Of a stretch of DNA of 64,000 nucleotides, positions 27,027 through 36,990 are shown piece by piece (the stretch's first letter is position 1; the number at the start of each line of letters is the position of its first letter). Origin of the DNA: Acidothermus sp. (GTDB lineage Bacteria; Actinomycetota; Actinomycetes; Acidothermales; Acidothermaceae); assembly GCA_023512015.1 (NCBI GenBank), contig JAIMAI010000007.1, forward strand, positions 1 to 64,000, in the 5' to 3' direction. The position numbers were made by a program, and so were the translations under genes. The notes beneath the pieces are model-generated. The model was not told where the DNA came from and searched no databases. It saw only the letters and a list, made by a program, of their open reading frames with translations.

Positions 27027-29801
27027 TCAAGCGGAAAGTCCGGCGGCGTCGCGCGGCTGCGCGCCCAGGCCGGGAATTCCGGTGGTTTGCGCCTCGGCAA
27101 GGCGCGCGACGTCGTCGGGGGCCTGGGTTGGCCGGGGGACCGCGGCGACCGTGTTCGCGAAAAGCGTCTCGATGCCGCTTGCCGGCAACGGTCGCGAGAA
27201 AAGGAATCCCTGCCCGTAGTCGCAGGCCATCGCGAGCAGGGCGGCATACTGCTCACGCGTCTCGATCCCCTCCGCCACCACGCCGAGCCGCAGGACCTGG
27301 CCGAGTTGCACGATCGTGCGGGTGAGTTCCGTACCGCCGACCTCGGCGCGTCCGCGACCGAGCTGCTCGACGAACGACTTGTCTATTTTCAGGATGTCGA
27401 CCGGGAATTTCGCCAGGTACGACAGCGAGGAATATCCGGTGCCGAAATCGTCGATGGCGATCCGCACGCCGAGGGTTTTGAGCCGACGCAGCACGTCGAT
27501 TGCTTCGACCGTGTGTTTGATGAGGATGCTTTCGGTGACCTCGATGACGAGAGCTCCCGGCGGCATACCGGTTTCGGACAACGCCGCACGCACCACCTCG
27601 GGTAGTCGCGGATGGAGTTGGCGACTGGAGACGTTGACCGCGACGTGGAAGACCCGGCCGGGTTCGGCGTACCGCTGCCAGCGGGCTCCGTGACGGCAAC
27701 ATTCCCGGATCGCCCACGAGCCGATGGATTCCACGAGGCCGGTCTCCTCAGCAGTCTCGATGAAATCCATCGGCCGCACCAAGCCGCGAAGCGGGTGATA
27801 CCAGCGGATCAACGCCTCGACGCCGACAATCATGCCGGTCCGCAAATTCACCGTCGGCTGGAAATGCAGGACCAATTCTCCCCTTGCCAGCGCATGCCGC
27901 AGGTCGGCTTCGGTCTGCATCCGCACCACCAGGGCGTGGTGCATCTCCGTGCGGAAGCGCACATACCCGCCCTCACCACTGGCTTTCGCCCGGTACATCG
28001 CGAGATCCGCGTTCCGTAACAACTGGTCGGCCGTCTCGCTGCCGGATTCCGTCACCGCGATCCCGATCGACGCGCCCAGGTTCGCTTCCCGCCCGTCGAG
28101 CACGAACGGCTGCGCCAGCACGGTCTGGATGCGCTGGGCGATATCGACGGCGACGTCCTCGGCCTGCGCTCCCACGACGAGGATGGCGAATTCGTCGCCC
28201 CCCAGCCGGGCGACCGTGTCACCGGGGCGCACGCACCCGCGTAGTCGATCCGCGACCACGGTGAGCAGATGGTCGCCGATCGCATGCCCCTGGGCGTCGT
28301 TGACACTCTTGAAACCGTCCAGATCGAGGAAGAGAACCGCGACGTCGCCGGGTTGACGGGACCGCTCGGCAAGGGCGTGCTCGACTCGATTGCTGAACAA
28401 TGCCCGATTCGCCAGTCCGGTGAGCGGATCCGAGAAAGCTTGCCGCAGGAGCTGGCGTTCCAGTTCCTTGCGTTCGCTCACGTCCCTGGTGTTGAGCACG
28501 ATTCCCCGAATGTCGTGGTCGTTTACCAGGGAGGTGAGGACGGTTTCCGTTTCCCGCCAGTGGCCTTCGGCATGGCGCATCGCCAATTCCAACGTGTGGG
28601 TGAACCGCGGATGCAGTGCGGCGTCCACCATGAGTTGTTCCAATCGCCGTGCATCACCTGGGGCGAGCAGCGAGGTGAACGGGCGTCCCACCATGGACGT
28701 CGGGTCGTAGCCGAGTACCCGTTCGACCGACGGGGTTTGATACCGGATGATTCCCGCCGCGTCGACGATCGTGATGATGTCGGAGGAATTCTGCACCAGG
28801 GAGCGGAACCATTTCGCGTGAGTACGCAGCGCCAAAGTCCGTTCCACCACGCGGTATTCCAGCGTTCGAGAAAGGAGGAGCTGGTCGAGCCGCGCGGAAA
28901 TCCACGACGCCAGGAGCAGGACCCCGAGCACCCCCATCATGACGACCGTCCAGTCGCTCGGCCGCTCGGCGCGCAGCAGGGACGCGATGATGAGCCCGGC
29001 GGCGCCGAGCATCGGCACCACCGGAGTAAGGACGGCGATCCGCTCCCGCACCCGCAGGCGACCGACGTCCCCTTTACGAGATGGCGCAATTGCCGCCCAC
29101 GCGACGACGAGGATTCCCGCGATGTCGACCAGGACGGAGGGGTGATGCGGCGTCCACTCTCCGGAACTCCAGGCGGCCACCGCGAGCAGGTCCCCGAGGG
29201 ACATCACGATGAATCCGACGCCTGCCGCGAACACCGATGCGAACGGTGGCTCGCCGTCGAGGGGACATCGCCCGATGGCCATGACCACCGCCGTCGCCAG
29301 GAGAAGGGCCGCCAGCGGATGCACAGCGCCCATCACCCCCGCCGATTCGGTGACACCGACGTCGTAGGCCATGACCCCGAAAGCGCAGGCCGCGATCGCA
29401 GCGTCGAGGGCCGCCCGTATCCGTGCCTGCCTTTCCCCGGGGGTGCGCACCAACACGAAGAAAGCCCCGATGACCACCGCACAGGCCGCAGGAAAAACGA
29501 CGTTGCCCTCCGGCGGATATGCCGCACCGGAGGGAGTCACACCGCCCGCGGCGACGCCTGCGGCACCGAGTCCGACGCCGACGGCCATCCCCCACCACGC
29601 GAGGCGTCGCGGCGCGTCGGCGCTGCCCCGGCGCGCGAGCAGAACGACGGCGAGGACGGCGCTCTGCAGCACTCCGAGAATTCCCAGCACATCGGCCGGG
29701 CCGGGAAGGACGCCACCCAGCCCGACGGCCGCCGCCCCGGATGCCACAGCAACCCCCGAGGCGGCGCGCAGGCGCAAACCGGCGACGCCGCGAGTCCCCA
29801 C
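27027..29801 (-). CDS. Membrane-bound PAS-GGDEF-EAL cyclic-di-GMP enzyme
   Basis: 924 residues. About eight to ten hydrophobic segments occupy residues 1-300 and form a membrane sensor region. A PAS domain follows (LVQNSSDIITIVDAAGIIRY, ERVLGYDP), then a GGDEF domain with the intact motif RLGGDEFAILVVG and an EAL domain (GVEALIRWYHP, FHVAVNVSSRQL, LVIEVTESILI, IAIDDFGTGYSSLSYL, KIDKSFVEQL). Both catalytic signatures look intact, so the protein could make and degrade cyclic-di-GMP. The GTG start at 29801 has no strong ribosome-binding site and may be wrong by some residues. It lies between hflX and the DinG-like gene on the same strand. Confidence 0.92.
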   Translation of the reverse strand: MGTRGVAGLRLRAASGVAVASGAAAVGLGGVLPGPADVLGILGVLQSAVLAVVLLARRGSADAPRRLAWWGMAVGVGLGAAGVAAGGVTPSGAAYPPEGNVVFPAACAVVIGAFFVLVRTPGERQARIRAALDAAIAACAFGVMAYDVGVTESAGVMGAVHPLAALLLATAVVMAIGRCPLDGEPPFASVFAAGVGFIVMSLGDLLAVAAWSSGEWTPHHPSVLVDIAGILVVAWAAIAPSRKGDVGRLRVRERIAVLTPVVPMLGAAGLIIASLLRAERPSDWTVVMMGVLGVLLLASWISARLDQLLLSRTLEYRVVERTLALRTHAKWFRSLVQNSSDIITIVDAAGIIRYQTPSVERVLGYDPTSMVGRPFTSLLAPGDARRLEQLMVDAALHPRFTHTLELAMRHAEGHWRETETVLTSLVNDHDIRGIVLNTRDVSERKELERQLLRQAFSDPLTGLANRALFSNRVEHALAERSRQPGDVAVLFLDLDGFKSVNDAQGHAIGDHLLTVVADRLRGCVRPGDTVARLGGDEFAILVVGAQAEDVAVDIAQRIQTVLAQPFVLDGREANLGASIGIAVTESGSETADQLLRNADLAMYRAKASGEGGYVRFRTEMHHALVVRMQTEADLRHALARGELVLHFQPTVNLRTGMIVGVEALIRWYHPLRGLVRPMDFIETAEETGLVESIGSWAIRECCRHGARWQRYAEPGRVFHVAVNVSSRQLHPRLPEVVRAALSETGMPPGALVIEVTESILIKHTVEAIDVLRRLKTLGVRIAIDDFGTGYSSLSYLAKFPVDILKIDKSFVEQLGRGRAEVGGTELTRTIVQLGQVLRLGVVAEGIETREQYAALLAMACDYGQGFLFSRPLPASGIETLFANTVAAVPRPTQAPDDVARLAEAQTTGIPGLGAQPRDAAGLSA

Positions 29802-29912
29802 CTAACAGGTATCGTCCGCGCGGGCACGGGAGACGATCCGCCGTCCGGCCCACGATCCGCGCCGTTCGGCCGATGCCGTCTGAACCTACTCGGCTAGCCC
29901 GGGAGCAAGCGA

Positions 29913-31406
29913 TCAGCGAGTCGCGAAGCCGGCAAGTTCCGCTGCCAACTCGGCCGGGACCCGGGCCCGCACCCGGGTACCCGCCGACGTGTGTTCGACG
30001 TGTTCCACTTCACCGAGCTCGTGAACTAGGGCGACGAGCCGGCCCTCACTGAACGGCACGAGGACGTCGACAGCGACCGGCGGGTGCGGCAGCATCTCCT
30101 CGATCGCGCGGCGCAATTCCTCCAGACCCGCGCCGGTACGCGCGGAGACCGCGACCGCGCGATTTCCTTTCCGCTCTTCCGCGGCGATCAGCGCGGCGAC
30201 GGCCGCCGAATCTGCGACGTCCACCTTGTTGACGACGACCAGTTCAGGGACCTTCGACGCGCCGATTTCGTCGAAAACGGCGCGGACGGCGTCCATCTGC
30301 CCGAAGGGGTCGGGGTGCGAGCCGTCCACCACGTGCACGATGAGGTCGGCGTCCACAACCTCTTCAAGGGTGGACCGGAAGGCTTCCACGAGCTGATGGG
30401 GCAGATGGCGGACGAACCCGACGGTGTCGGTCAAGGTGAAGACCCGCCCGTCGCTGGTGGTGGCGCGTCGCACCGTGGGATCGAGGGTGGCGAAGAGCGC
30501 GTCCTCGACGAGCACCCCCGCGCCGGTCAGCCGATTGAGCAGCGACGACTTGCCCGCGTTGGTGTAACCGGCGATGGCCACCGCCGGTACCCGGCGGCTG
30601 CGGCGCTGGTGGCGCTTGACCTCCCGGGTGGTGGCAAGAGCCTCCAACTCCCGACGGAGTTTGGTCATCCGGGCCCGGACCCGACGACGGTCCAGCTCGA
30701 GCTTCGTCTCCCCCGGCCCGCGGCCGCCGATACCGACCCCGCCAGCGGCAGCCCGACCACCGGCCTGACGGGACAGCGACTCACCCCAACCCCGCAGCCG
30801 TGGCAGCAGGTAGGTCATCTGCGCCAACTCCACTTGGGCCTTGCCTTCCCGGCTGCGGGCATGCTGGGCGAAGATGTCGAGGATCAACGCCGTCCGGTCC
30901 ACCACCTTGACCGCGACGATCTTCTCCAGGTTGCGGAGCTGGGATGGCGAGAGCTCGCCGTCGCAGATCACCGTGTCGGCGCCGCAGGCCGCGACGATGT
31001 CCCGCAGCTCCCGAGCCTTACCCGCGCCGATGTAGGTGGCCGGGTCGGGTTTGTCCCGCCGCTGCAACAACCCCTCGAGCACCAACGAACCGGCGGTTTC
31101 GGCGAGTTGTTTCAATTCGACGAGCGAATTCTCGGCTTCCTGTGGAGTGCCGTCGGTCCACACGCCGACCAGGACCACCCGCTCCAGCCGCAGCCGGCGG
31201 TATTCGACCTCGGTGACGTCGCGGAGTTCGGTGGAAAGTCCGGGAACCCGTCGCAGGGCATGTCGGTCGGCAAGTTCGAGGTCGATCGCCTCGTCCAGGT
31301 AGCCGAACGCGTCGGTTTCTGACGATGTCGTCGCAGCAACCCCCTTCGCGTCCCCGAATTCCCTCACTCGCCGACGCCCTCTCGATGTTCCCTCACTCGC
31401 GGACAC
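29913..31406 (-). CDS. hflX: GTPase HflX
   Basis: A 497-residue HflX GTPase. The N-terminal domain includes LVLEGLLQRRDKPDPATYIG and VEYRRLRLERVVLVGVW. A glycine-rich linker has GGRGPGETKLELDRRRVRAR. The G domain shows G1 GYTNAGKSSLLNRL, G3 DTVGF and G4 NKVD. HflX splits stalled or hibernating ribosomes and is commonly placed near miaA, as here. The start overlaps the dapF 3' end by 14 bp, making miaA-dapF-hflX one tightly packed unit. Confidence 0.96.
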   Translation of the reverse strand: MSASEGTSRGRRRVREFGDAKGVAATTSSETDAFGYLDEAIDLELADRHALRRVPGLSTELRDVTEVEYRRLRLERVVLVGVWTDGTPQEAENSLVELKQLAETAGSLVLEGLLQRRDKPDPATYIGAGKARELRDIVAACGADTVICDGELSPSQLRNLEKIVAVKVVDRTALILDIFAQHARSREGKAQVELAQMTYLLPRLRGWGESLSRQAGGRAAAGGVGIGGRGPGETKLELDRRRVRARMTKLRRELEALATTREVKRHQRRSRRVPAVAIAGYTNAGKSSLLNRLTGAGVLVEDALFATLDPTVRRATTSDGRVFTLTDTVGFVRHLPHQLVEAFRSTLEEVVDADLIVHVVDGSHPDPFGQMDAVRAVFDEIGASKVPELVVVNKVDVADSAAVAALIAAEERKGNRAVAVSARTGAGLEELRRAIEEMLPHPPVAVDVLVPFSEGRLVALVHELGEVEHVEHTSAGTRVRARVPAELAAELAGFATR

Positions 31407-32268
31407 CCTCCCGGTCGGCTCGACGATCGGCGGCCGACCCTTCGCTCAGCGCGTCGACCCGGACTCGCCCCTCCGCGACAATCACAGCCGGGCCGACGAG
31501 GGTGACCTGGTCGTCGTCCAGCCTCACCCCCAGCTCTCCGCCGCGCAGCCTGATCCGCCACCAGCCGTCGGCCGGGCGACGCGGATCGGTGGCGAAAGCC
31601 GCGGCGACTGCGCAGGCGCCGCTGCCGCACGACTCCGTCTCCCCCACGCCCCGTTCCCGCACCCGCACCCGCAGTCGGCCGGGCTCGGCGAATTCCACGA
31701 ATTCGACGTTGACGCCCTCGGGAAAATCGGTCGGCTCGACGGTAAGGCGGGTGAGGTCGAGGTGGTCGAGGTCCTCGACGGCGCAGACCAGATGCGGATT
31801 GCCCACCGACACCCGGGTGCCCGAGAACTCCCGGCCATCCACGCGCACGCGACCCAAGCCCACGACCAGAGGTGCGGGAAGCCATACCCAGACGTCCCCG
31901 ACCGCCGGGACATCGACGGTCAGCGGTCCGATGCGGGTGCCGACCACGAAACGCCCCGGCGCCTGGAGTCCGGCCTCGACGAGATAGCGGGCGAAGAGTC
32001 GCACGCCGTTGCCGCAGATTTCGGCGACGCTGCCGTCGGCGTTGCGGTAGTCCATGAACCAGGCGGCGTCGCCCGCCAGCTCGGCGAGATCACTCGGGAG
32101 CGCAGTGGTGCGGACGACGCGCAGCACACCGTCCGCTCCCACGCCGGCACGCCGGTCGCACAGGTCCCGCACGAAATGCTCGCTGAGGCCGAGGACGCCG
32201 TCCGGGTCGGGGAGGACGACGAAATCGTTGCGGGTCGCGTGACCTTTCAGGAAGGCGACGTCGTCCAC
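31393..32268 (-). CDS. dapF: Diaminopimelate epimerase
   Basis: 291 residues. Interconverts LL- and meso-diaminopimelate for lysine and peptidoglycan synthesis. The N terminus VDDVAFLKGHATRNDFVVLP is the family start; GTG 32268 is chosen although the frame is open upstream inside miaA. The two catalytic cysteines are in ICGNGVRLFARYL and TESCGSGACAVAAAF. The VGNPHLVCAV segment is also typical. It overlaps the end of miaA by 22 bp and the start of hflX by 14 bp, so these genes are co-transcribed and probably co-translated. Confidence 0.95.
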   Translation of the reverse strand: MDDVAFLKGHATRNDFVVLPDPDGVLGLSEHFVRDLCDRRAGVGADGVLRVVRTTALPSDLAELAGDAAWFMDYRNADGSVAEICGNGVRLFARYLVEAGLQAPGRFVVGTRIGPLTVDVPAVGDVWVWLPAPLVVGLGRVRVDGREFSGTRVSVGNPHLVCAVEDLDHLDLTRLTVEPTDFPEGVNVEFVEFAEPGRLRVRVRERGVGETESCGSGACAVAAAFATDPRRPADGWWRIRLRGGELGVRLDDDQVTLVGPAVIVAEGRVRVDALSEGSAADRRADREGVRE

Positions 32269-33251
32269 ACCTCGATCGTACGGGCCAGACGGTCGACGAG
32301 CTCCGGATCGGCGGCGTCCCACCACTGCACCCGGGGATCGGCGCGAAACCAGGAACGCTGCCGACGCACGAAACGCTTGGTCGCCGCGACCGTCAGCTCC
32401 CGGGCCTGCGCTTCGCTGTGACGGCCGTCGAGCATCTCCAGGACCTGCCGATATCCCAGGGCCCGTGAAGCGGTAAGCCCGCGGCGCAACCCGCAGGTGT
32501 CGGCCAGCCTGCGGACCTCCTCGACGAACCCGGCGGCCCACATCTCGGCGACCCGCTGCTCCACGCGCAGGTCGAGCGCACTCGTCTCCCGGTCGAGCCC
32601 GATGAGCAGGACGTCGTACACCGACTCGTAGCCGGGCATCGTGGCGGTGAACCGGGGCCGGCCGAGGTCGAGCACTTCCAGAGCCCGCACGATTCGCCGT
32701 CCGTTGGTGGGCAGGATGCCGGCTGCGGCCTGCGGATCACGTCGGGCCAATTCGCGGTGGAGAGCCAGCGGGCCGACCCTGGCGAGTTCGGCTTCCCAGC
32801 GGGCGCGGATTCCCGGATCGGTGCCGGGGAATTCGAGCCGGTCGAGCGCGGCCCGCACGTAGAGTCCGGAACCGCCGACGAGGATGGGCAGCGCCCCACG
32901 AGCCGTGACCGACGTAATCGCGGCGCGGGCCAGGCGCTGGTATTCGGCGACGCTGGCGGTTTTGGTGACCGGCCAGATATCGAGCAGGTGGTGAACGATT
33001 TCCCTCCGTGCCTCGGGTGGGGGTTTCGCCGTCCCGATATCCATGCCTTGGTAGAGCTGCATGGAGTCCGCGTTGATGACCTCACCGCCGAATTTCCGCG
33101 CCAGTTCTATGGCGAACGCCGATTTTCCGACCGCGGTCGGCCCGACGAGCGCGAGCACCTTCGGTCGGTTCTCCACCCGAGGTACGGCGGCCTCCAGCCG
33201 ATCGGTCTCCGTCTTCGGCGTGTCATCGGCAGGGTTTCCCGCATCCCTCAT
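32247..33251 (-). CDS. miaA: tRNA dimethylallyltransferase
   Basis: 334 residues. Adds a dimethylallyl group to A37 of tRNAs reading UNN codons, giving i6A, which MiaB (also encoded in this window) methylthiolates. The P-loop is LALVGPTAVGKSAFAIELAR, followed by VINADSMQLYQGMDIGTAKP, PILVGGSGLYVRAALD and the C-terminal SRALGYRQVLEM and KRFVRRQRSWFRADPRVQWW. The ATG at 33251 gives a ~30-residue extension before the P-loop. It starts seven bases downstream of the LigB-like gene. Confidence 0.96.
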   Translation of the reverse strand: MRDAGNPADDTPKTETDRLEAAVPRVENRPKVLALVGPTAVGKSAFAIELARKFGGEVINADSMQLYQGMDIGTAKPPPEARREIVHHLLDIWPVTKTASVAEYQRLARAAITSVTARGALPILVGGSGLYVRAALDRLEFPGTDPGIRARWEAELARVGPLALHRELARRDPQAAAGILPTNGRRIVRALEVLDLGRPRFTATMPGYESVYDVLLIGLDRETSALDLRVEQRVAEMWAAGFVEEVRRLADTCGLRRGLTASRALGYRQVLEMLDGRHSEAQARELTVAATKRFVRRQRSWFRADPRVQWWDAADPELVDRLARTIEVWTTSPS

Positions 33252-33258
33252 CGGTCGC

Positions 33259-33936
33259 TCACCGCAGACGTTCCCAGGTGGCCACCACGTACTGGACGCC
33301 GGCTGCAGCGCTGGCGTAGCGCAGCTCGGCGCGCCATTCGCCGTCCGCCGCCCACCGGCCGACGGCCCGCCACGGCCCGACTCCGCCGACGAGCAACTCC
33401 TCGGCGAGCGGCACGTCGAGCTCGGCGAGGCCGGCGACGTCCGCCGCGGCCAGGGCGCCCACCACGGCGGTGTCGAACGCCTCGGCCCGCGGGTCGAGGT
33501 AGCCGGGGGCTTTGGGGCCGCGCCGCGCGGACCCGTCGCCCATGACGAGGAGCAGCACCGGCTCGTTGATGTCGGGGGGCGGGCCGATCGGCCTGCCGTA
33601 CGCATCGACCGGTCCGAGCAGATTGCCGTAGGCATCCACCGCGAGCGGTAAGGGAATTCGACCCGGGTCGCAGCGGCGCACCAGCCACACGCCGATCGCA
33701 AGCGAAAGAGGGAGGTCGGACGGCGGCAGGTCGGGATCGGCGAGCCCAGGAGCGAAATCCGGCAACGGCGCCGCCGGATGTGCAGACCCGAGAATCAGCA
33801 GCGGCCGCGGTCGGGACACCAGCCAGCGGACGGCGTCCAGGCACGCGTCGAGAAGAGGCGCGAATTCGGCGGCCGCACGCCCGGCCACCGCCGGGACGAG
33901 AACCGGCGGATGGGGACAAAACGCAACCGCCTCCAC
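33259..33936 (-). CDS. LigB-like class III extradiol dioxygenase-fold protein of unknown function
   Basis: About 225 residues from GTG 33936 (VEAVAFCPHPPVLVPAVAGR); the frame is open to 34044, and the shorter start is preferred because the conserved part begins here. It resembles the actinobacterial proteins encoded next to miaA that share the LigB/class III extradiol dioxygenase fold. The CPHPP and LGSAHPAAPLPDF segments may provide metal ligands. VLLLVMGDGSARRGPKAPGY and DVPLAEELLVGGVGPWRAVG follow. The conserved linkage to miaA suggests a housekeeping role, but no reaction is known to me. Confidence 0.78.
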   Translation of the reverse strand: MEAVAFCPHPPVLVPAVAGRAAAEFAPLLDACLDAVRWLVSRPRPLLILGSAHPAAPLPDFAPGLADPDLPPSDLPLSLAIGVWLVRRCDPGRIPLPLAVDAYGNLLGPVDAYGRPIGPPPDINEPVLLLVMGDGSARRGPKAPGYLDPRAEAFDTAVVGALAAADVAGLAELDVPLAEELLVGGVGPWRAVGRWAADGEWRAELRYASAAAGVQYVVATWERLR

Positions 33937-34215
33937 CCACGGTTCGCCGACTCCGCGAACCGGAGCAGCCAGCGACACGTTGGGAGAATCGGCCACGGCT
34001 TGCAGGGTAGCGACACCCCGGATTCCGCGCGTGCTGCGCGACACCCGGGATCCGCGAAGCCCTCGCAGGCCATACCCTCGGCTACGTCGGATGTCGCCGT
34101 CCGTGGGTCCGTCGGTCGCGAAGCCCCGGACCCGCTTCGGACGGCAAGAGCGTCATGGGCCACACTGTGGCGCGCGGGGCGACACGGCAGCGCGGGCAAA
34201 GAGGAGAACGCAAGG

Positions 34216-35418
34216 ATGGGCACCGAGACCCAGTGGGGCCGGATCGCGCCCGACGGCACTGTCTACGTCAAGACCCGGGACGGAGAGCGGGTCGTCGGCT
34301 CCTGGCAGGCCGGACCCCTCGAAGAAGGGTTGGCTCACTTCATCCGCCGCTACAAAGACCTGGCCACCGAAGTGAGTCTGCTGGAGACCCGCTTCGCTTC
34401 GGGCACCGCATCGCCGTCCACCACGATCGTCGCGGCACGCCGACTCCGGGAGACCCTCCCCACTGCGAACGTCGTCGGGGATCTCGACGCTCTCGACACC
34501 CGCCTCGCTGCTCTCCTGGAGGAGGCCACCCGCAAACGAGAGGAAGAACGCGAGGCCAGGCGGCAGGCCGCCCAGCGGGCGATCGAAGCCAAACGCGCCC
34601 TCGTCGAGCAGGCCGAGGAATTGGCCCAGAGCACGCAATGGAAAGCCGCCGGCGACCGGCTGCGGGAAATCGCCGACGAATGGCGTGAGATAAGGGGTGC
34701 GGACCGCAAAATCGAAGCCGAATTGTGGAAGCGGTTCGCCGCGGCACGTTCTGAATTCAACAAGCGGCGCGGCGCGTATTTCAGCAAGCTGGAAGAAGAA
34801 CGCAAACAGATCATCGCTCGCAAGGAGAAACTCATCGCCGAGGCCGAATCCCTCGCACAGTCGTCGGATTGGGTGGCGACGGCGAACCGTTTTCGAGCAC
34901 TCACCAACGAATGGAAGAACGCCGGACACGTCGCCCGGGACACCGAATCGGCGCTGTGGCAGCGTTTCCGGGCCGCGCAGGAGACGTTCTTCGCCCGCCG
35001 GGCCGAAGCGCTCACCAAACGCGATCAGGAATTCCAGGAGAACCAGCGGGCCAAGGAAGCGCTGCTGGCCGAAGCCGAAGCGTTGGATCCGCACGGTGAC
35101 CCGGAAGTGGTCCGCACCAAGCTCCGCGACCTGCAACGCCGGTGGGCCCAGATCGGCCGTACCCCGCGGGAGACCGCGGCGGATCTGGAGAAGCGGTTCG
35201 ACGCGCTGGTGGCGCGGGTGCGCGCCGTCCTCGACGAGCGGCGGCGTGAGGACGCGGTGGCGACGTCCCCGCTGGTCATCCGACTCCGGGAATCGGTGCA
35301 GAAACTGGAGCGGAAGATAGACCAAGCGCGCCAGGCGGGAAGACTCGCGGAAGCCAGCGAGCTCGAAGCCCAGCTCGCCACGCACCGCGAGTGGCTCGCC
35401 CGTACGACCCGCAGCTAG
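34216..35418 (+). CDS. DUF349 domain protein
   Basis: 400 residues, largely alpha-helical and highly charged. The N terminus WGRIAPDGTVYVKTRDGERV is typical of actinobacterial DUF349 proteins. Three DUF349-like helical repeats follow (SLAQSSDWVATANRFRALTN with EWKNAGHVARDTESALWQRF is the clearest), then a C-terminal coiled coil (VQKLERKIDQARQAGRLAEA). The ATG at 34216 follows GAGGAGAACGCAAGG. The family is widespread but its function is poorly known. The gene stands alone on the plus strand between minus-strand blocks. Confidence 0.9.
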   Translation: MGTETQWGRIAPDGTVYVKTRDGERVVGSWQAGPLEEGLAHFIRRYKDLATEVSLLETRFASGTASPSTTIVAARRLRETLPTANVVGDLDALDTRLAALLEEATRKREEEREARRQAAQRAIEAKRALVEQAEELAQSTQWKAAGDRLREIADEWREIRGADRKIEAELWKRFAAARSEFNKRRGAYFSKLEEERKQIIARKEKLIAEAESLAQSSDWVATANRFRALTNEWKNAGHVARDTESALWQRFRAAQETFFARRAEALTKRDQEFQENQRAKEALLAEAEALDPHGDPEVVRTKLRDLQRRWAQIGRTPRETAADLEKRFDALVARVRAVLDERRREDAVATSPLVIRLRESVQKLERKIDQARQAGRLAEASELEAQLATHREWLARTTRS

Positions 35419-35474
35419 CTCGTCCGAGTCCGAGCCAGCGATCGAAGTCGTCGGCCCCGCGACTGCACGCCGGG

Positions 35475-36944
35475 TCAGGCGGGCCGGAAGGTCGGCATTC
35501 CGAGCAGCACGCCGGTAGGTTCGGCTCGATGCCGGGCTTCCCAAGCGTCGCCGGCGCGGGTGCGGCGCACTCCCAGCACCCGATCGGCCACGAGGTAATG
35601 CGGCGCCGCATGGGTGATCTCGACAGTGACCACGTCGCCGGGGCGGGCATCGGCGGGTTGCAGGTGGACGAGCCGGTTGTCCGGAGCCCGTCCGCTCATC
35701 CGGTGGGTGCGCTCGTCCTTGCGTCCCTCCCCTTCGCCGATGAGGACGTCGACCACCTTCCCGACCTGGGAGCGGTTCTCCTCCAATGCGATCTCATCGA
35801 CCAGGGCGACCAGCCGGCCGAATCGCTCGGCCACCGTCTCGGGCGGCACCTGATCGGGCATCTCGGCGGCGGGGGTGCCGGGGCGTTTGGAGTACTGGAA
35901 GGTGAAGGCCCCGGCGAACCGGACCCGGCGTACGACGTCCAAGGTTTCGGCGAAATCCTCCTCGGTTTCTCCCGGGAAACCGACGATGATGTCGGTAGTG
36001 ATCGCGACGTCCGGGATGGCTGCCCGGATTTTCTCGACGATGTCGAGGTACTTCTGCTTGCGGTACGACCGACGCATCCGCCGCAGCACCGCATCGGAAC
36101 CTGACTGCAGGGGGAGGTGAAGCTGCGGCATCACGTTGGGAGTTTCGGCCATCGCGTCGATGACGTCGTCGGTGAAATCGTGCGGATGGGGGGAGGTGAA
36201 GCGAACCCGCTCCAGTCCGTCGATCCGACCGCACGCTCGCAGCAGTTTTCCGAACGCGTACCGATCCCCGAATTCCACTCCGTAGGAATTCACGTTCTGG
36301 CCGAGCAGGGTGACCTCGATGACCCCGTCGGCCACCAAGGTCTGTATTTCCCGAAGTATGTCACCGGGACGCCGGTCCCGTTCCCGACCCCGCAGACGCG
36401 GCACGATGCAGAAGGTGCAGGTGTTGTTGCATCCCACACTGATGGCCACCCACGCCGCGTACGCGGATTCCCGCTTGGAGGGCAAAGTCGAGGGAAAGAC
36501 TTCGAGGGATTCACGAATTTCGACCTGAGCTTCGTGGGCGATGCGCGCCCGTTCCAGCAGAACCGGGAGGGCATCGAGGTTGTGGGTTCCGAACACGACG
36601 TCCACCCACGGCGCCCGACGGACGATCTCTCCGCGGTCTTTCTGCGCCAAGCAGCCGCCAACTGCGATCTGCATTCCGGGGCGGGTTTTCTTCACCGGGT
36701 AGAGCTGCCCGAGGTTGCCGTAGAGCCGGTTGTCGGCGTTTTCCCGCACGGCGCAGGTGTTGAAGACGACCACGTCCGCCGGTTCGTCGTCGCCCGCCCG
36801 CACGTAGCCGCAAGCTTCCAGCAGTCCGGCGATTCGCTCCGAATCGTGCATGTTCATCTGGCAGCCGAAGGTGCGGATCTGGTAGGTCCGCCCGGCTGCC
36901 GGCAGGGCGGGGAGCGTCTCGGAAGGAAGCGTCTCGGCGGTCAC
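35475..36944 (-). CDS. miaB: tRNA-2-methylthio-N6-dimethylallyladenosine synthase
   Basis: A 489-residue radical-SAM methylthiotransferase that converts i6A37 to ms2i6A37 in tRNA. The N-terminal UPF0004 domain ([20 protein letters not shown]) supplies three cysteines for the auxiliary cluster, with [14 protein letters not shown] and IAVGGCLAQ. The radical-SAM motif is [19 protein letters not shown] (CxxxCxxC). The TRAM domain is C-terminal. It acts after MiaA, encoded nearby. It diverges from the S9 peptidase gene with only 46 bp between the two starts. Confidence 0.96.
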   Translation of the reverse strand: MTAETLPSETLPALPAAGRTYQIRTFGCQMNMHDSERIAGLLEACGYVRAGDDEPADVVVFNTCAVRENADNRLYGNLGQLYPVKKTRPGMQIAVGGCLAQKDRGEIVRRAPWVDVVFGTHNLDALPVLLERARIAHEAQVEIRESLEVFPSTLPSKRESAYAAWVAISVGCNNTCTFCIVPRLRGRERDRRPGDILREIQTLVADGVIEVTLLGQNVNSYGVEFGDRYAFGKLLRACGRIDGLERVRFTSPHPHDFTDDVIDAMAETPNVMPQLHLPLQSGSDAVLRRMRRSYRKQKYLDIVEKIRAAIPDVAITTDIIVGFPGETEEDFAETLDVVRRVRFAGAFTFQYSKRPGTPAAEMPDQVPPETVAERFGRLVALVDEIALEENRSQVGKVVDVLIGEGEGRKDERTHRMSGRAPDNRLVHLQPADARPGDVVTVEITHAAPHYLVADRVLGVRRTRAGDAWEARHRAEPTGVLLGMPTFRPA

Positions 36945-36990
36945 GGGAACCAGGGTACGAGGTGACTCTCCCGCGCGAGAGGATGGCGAC

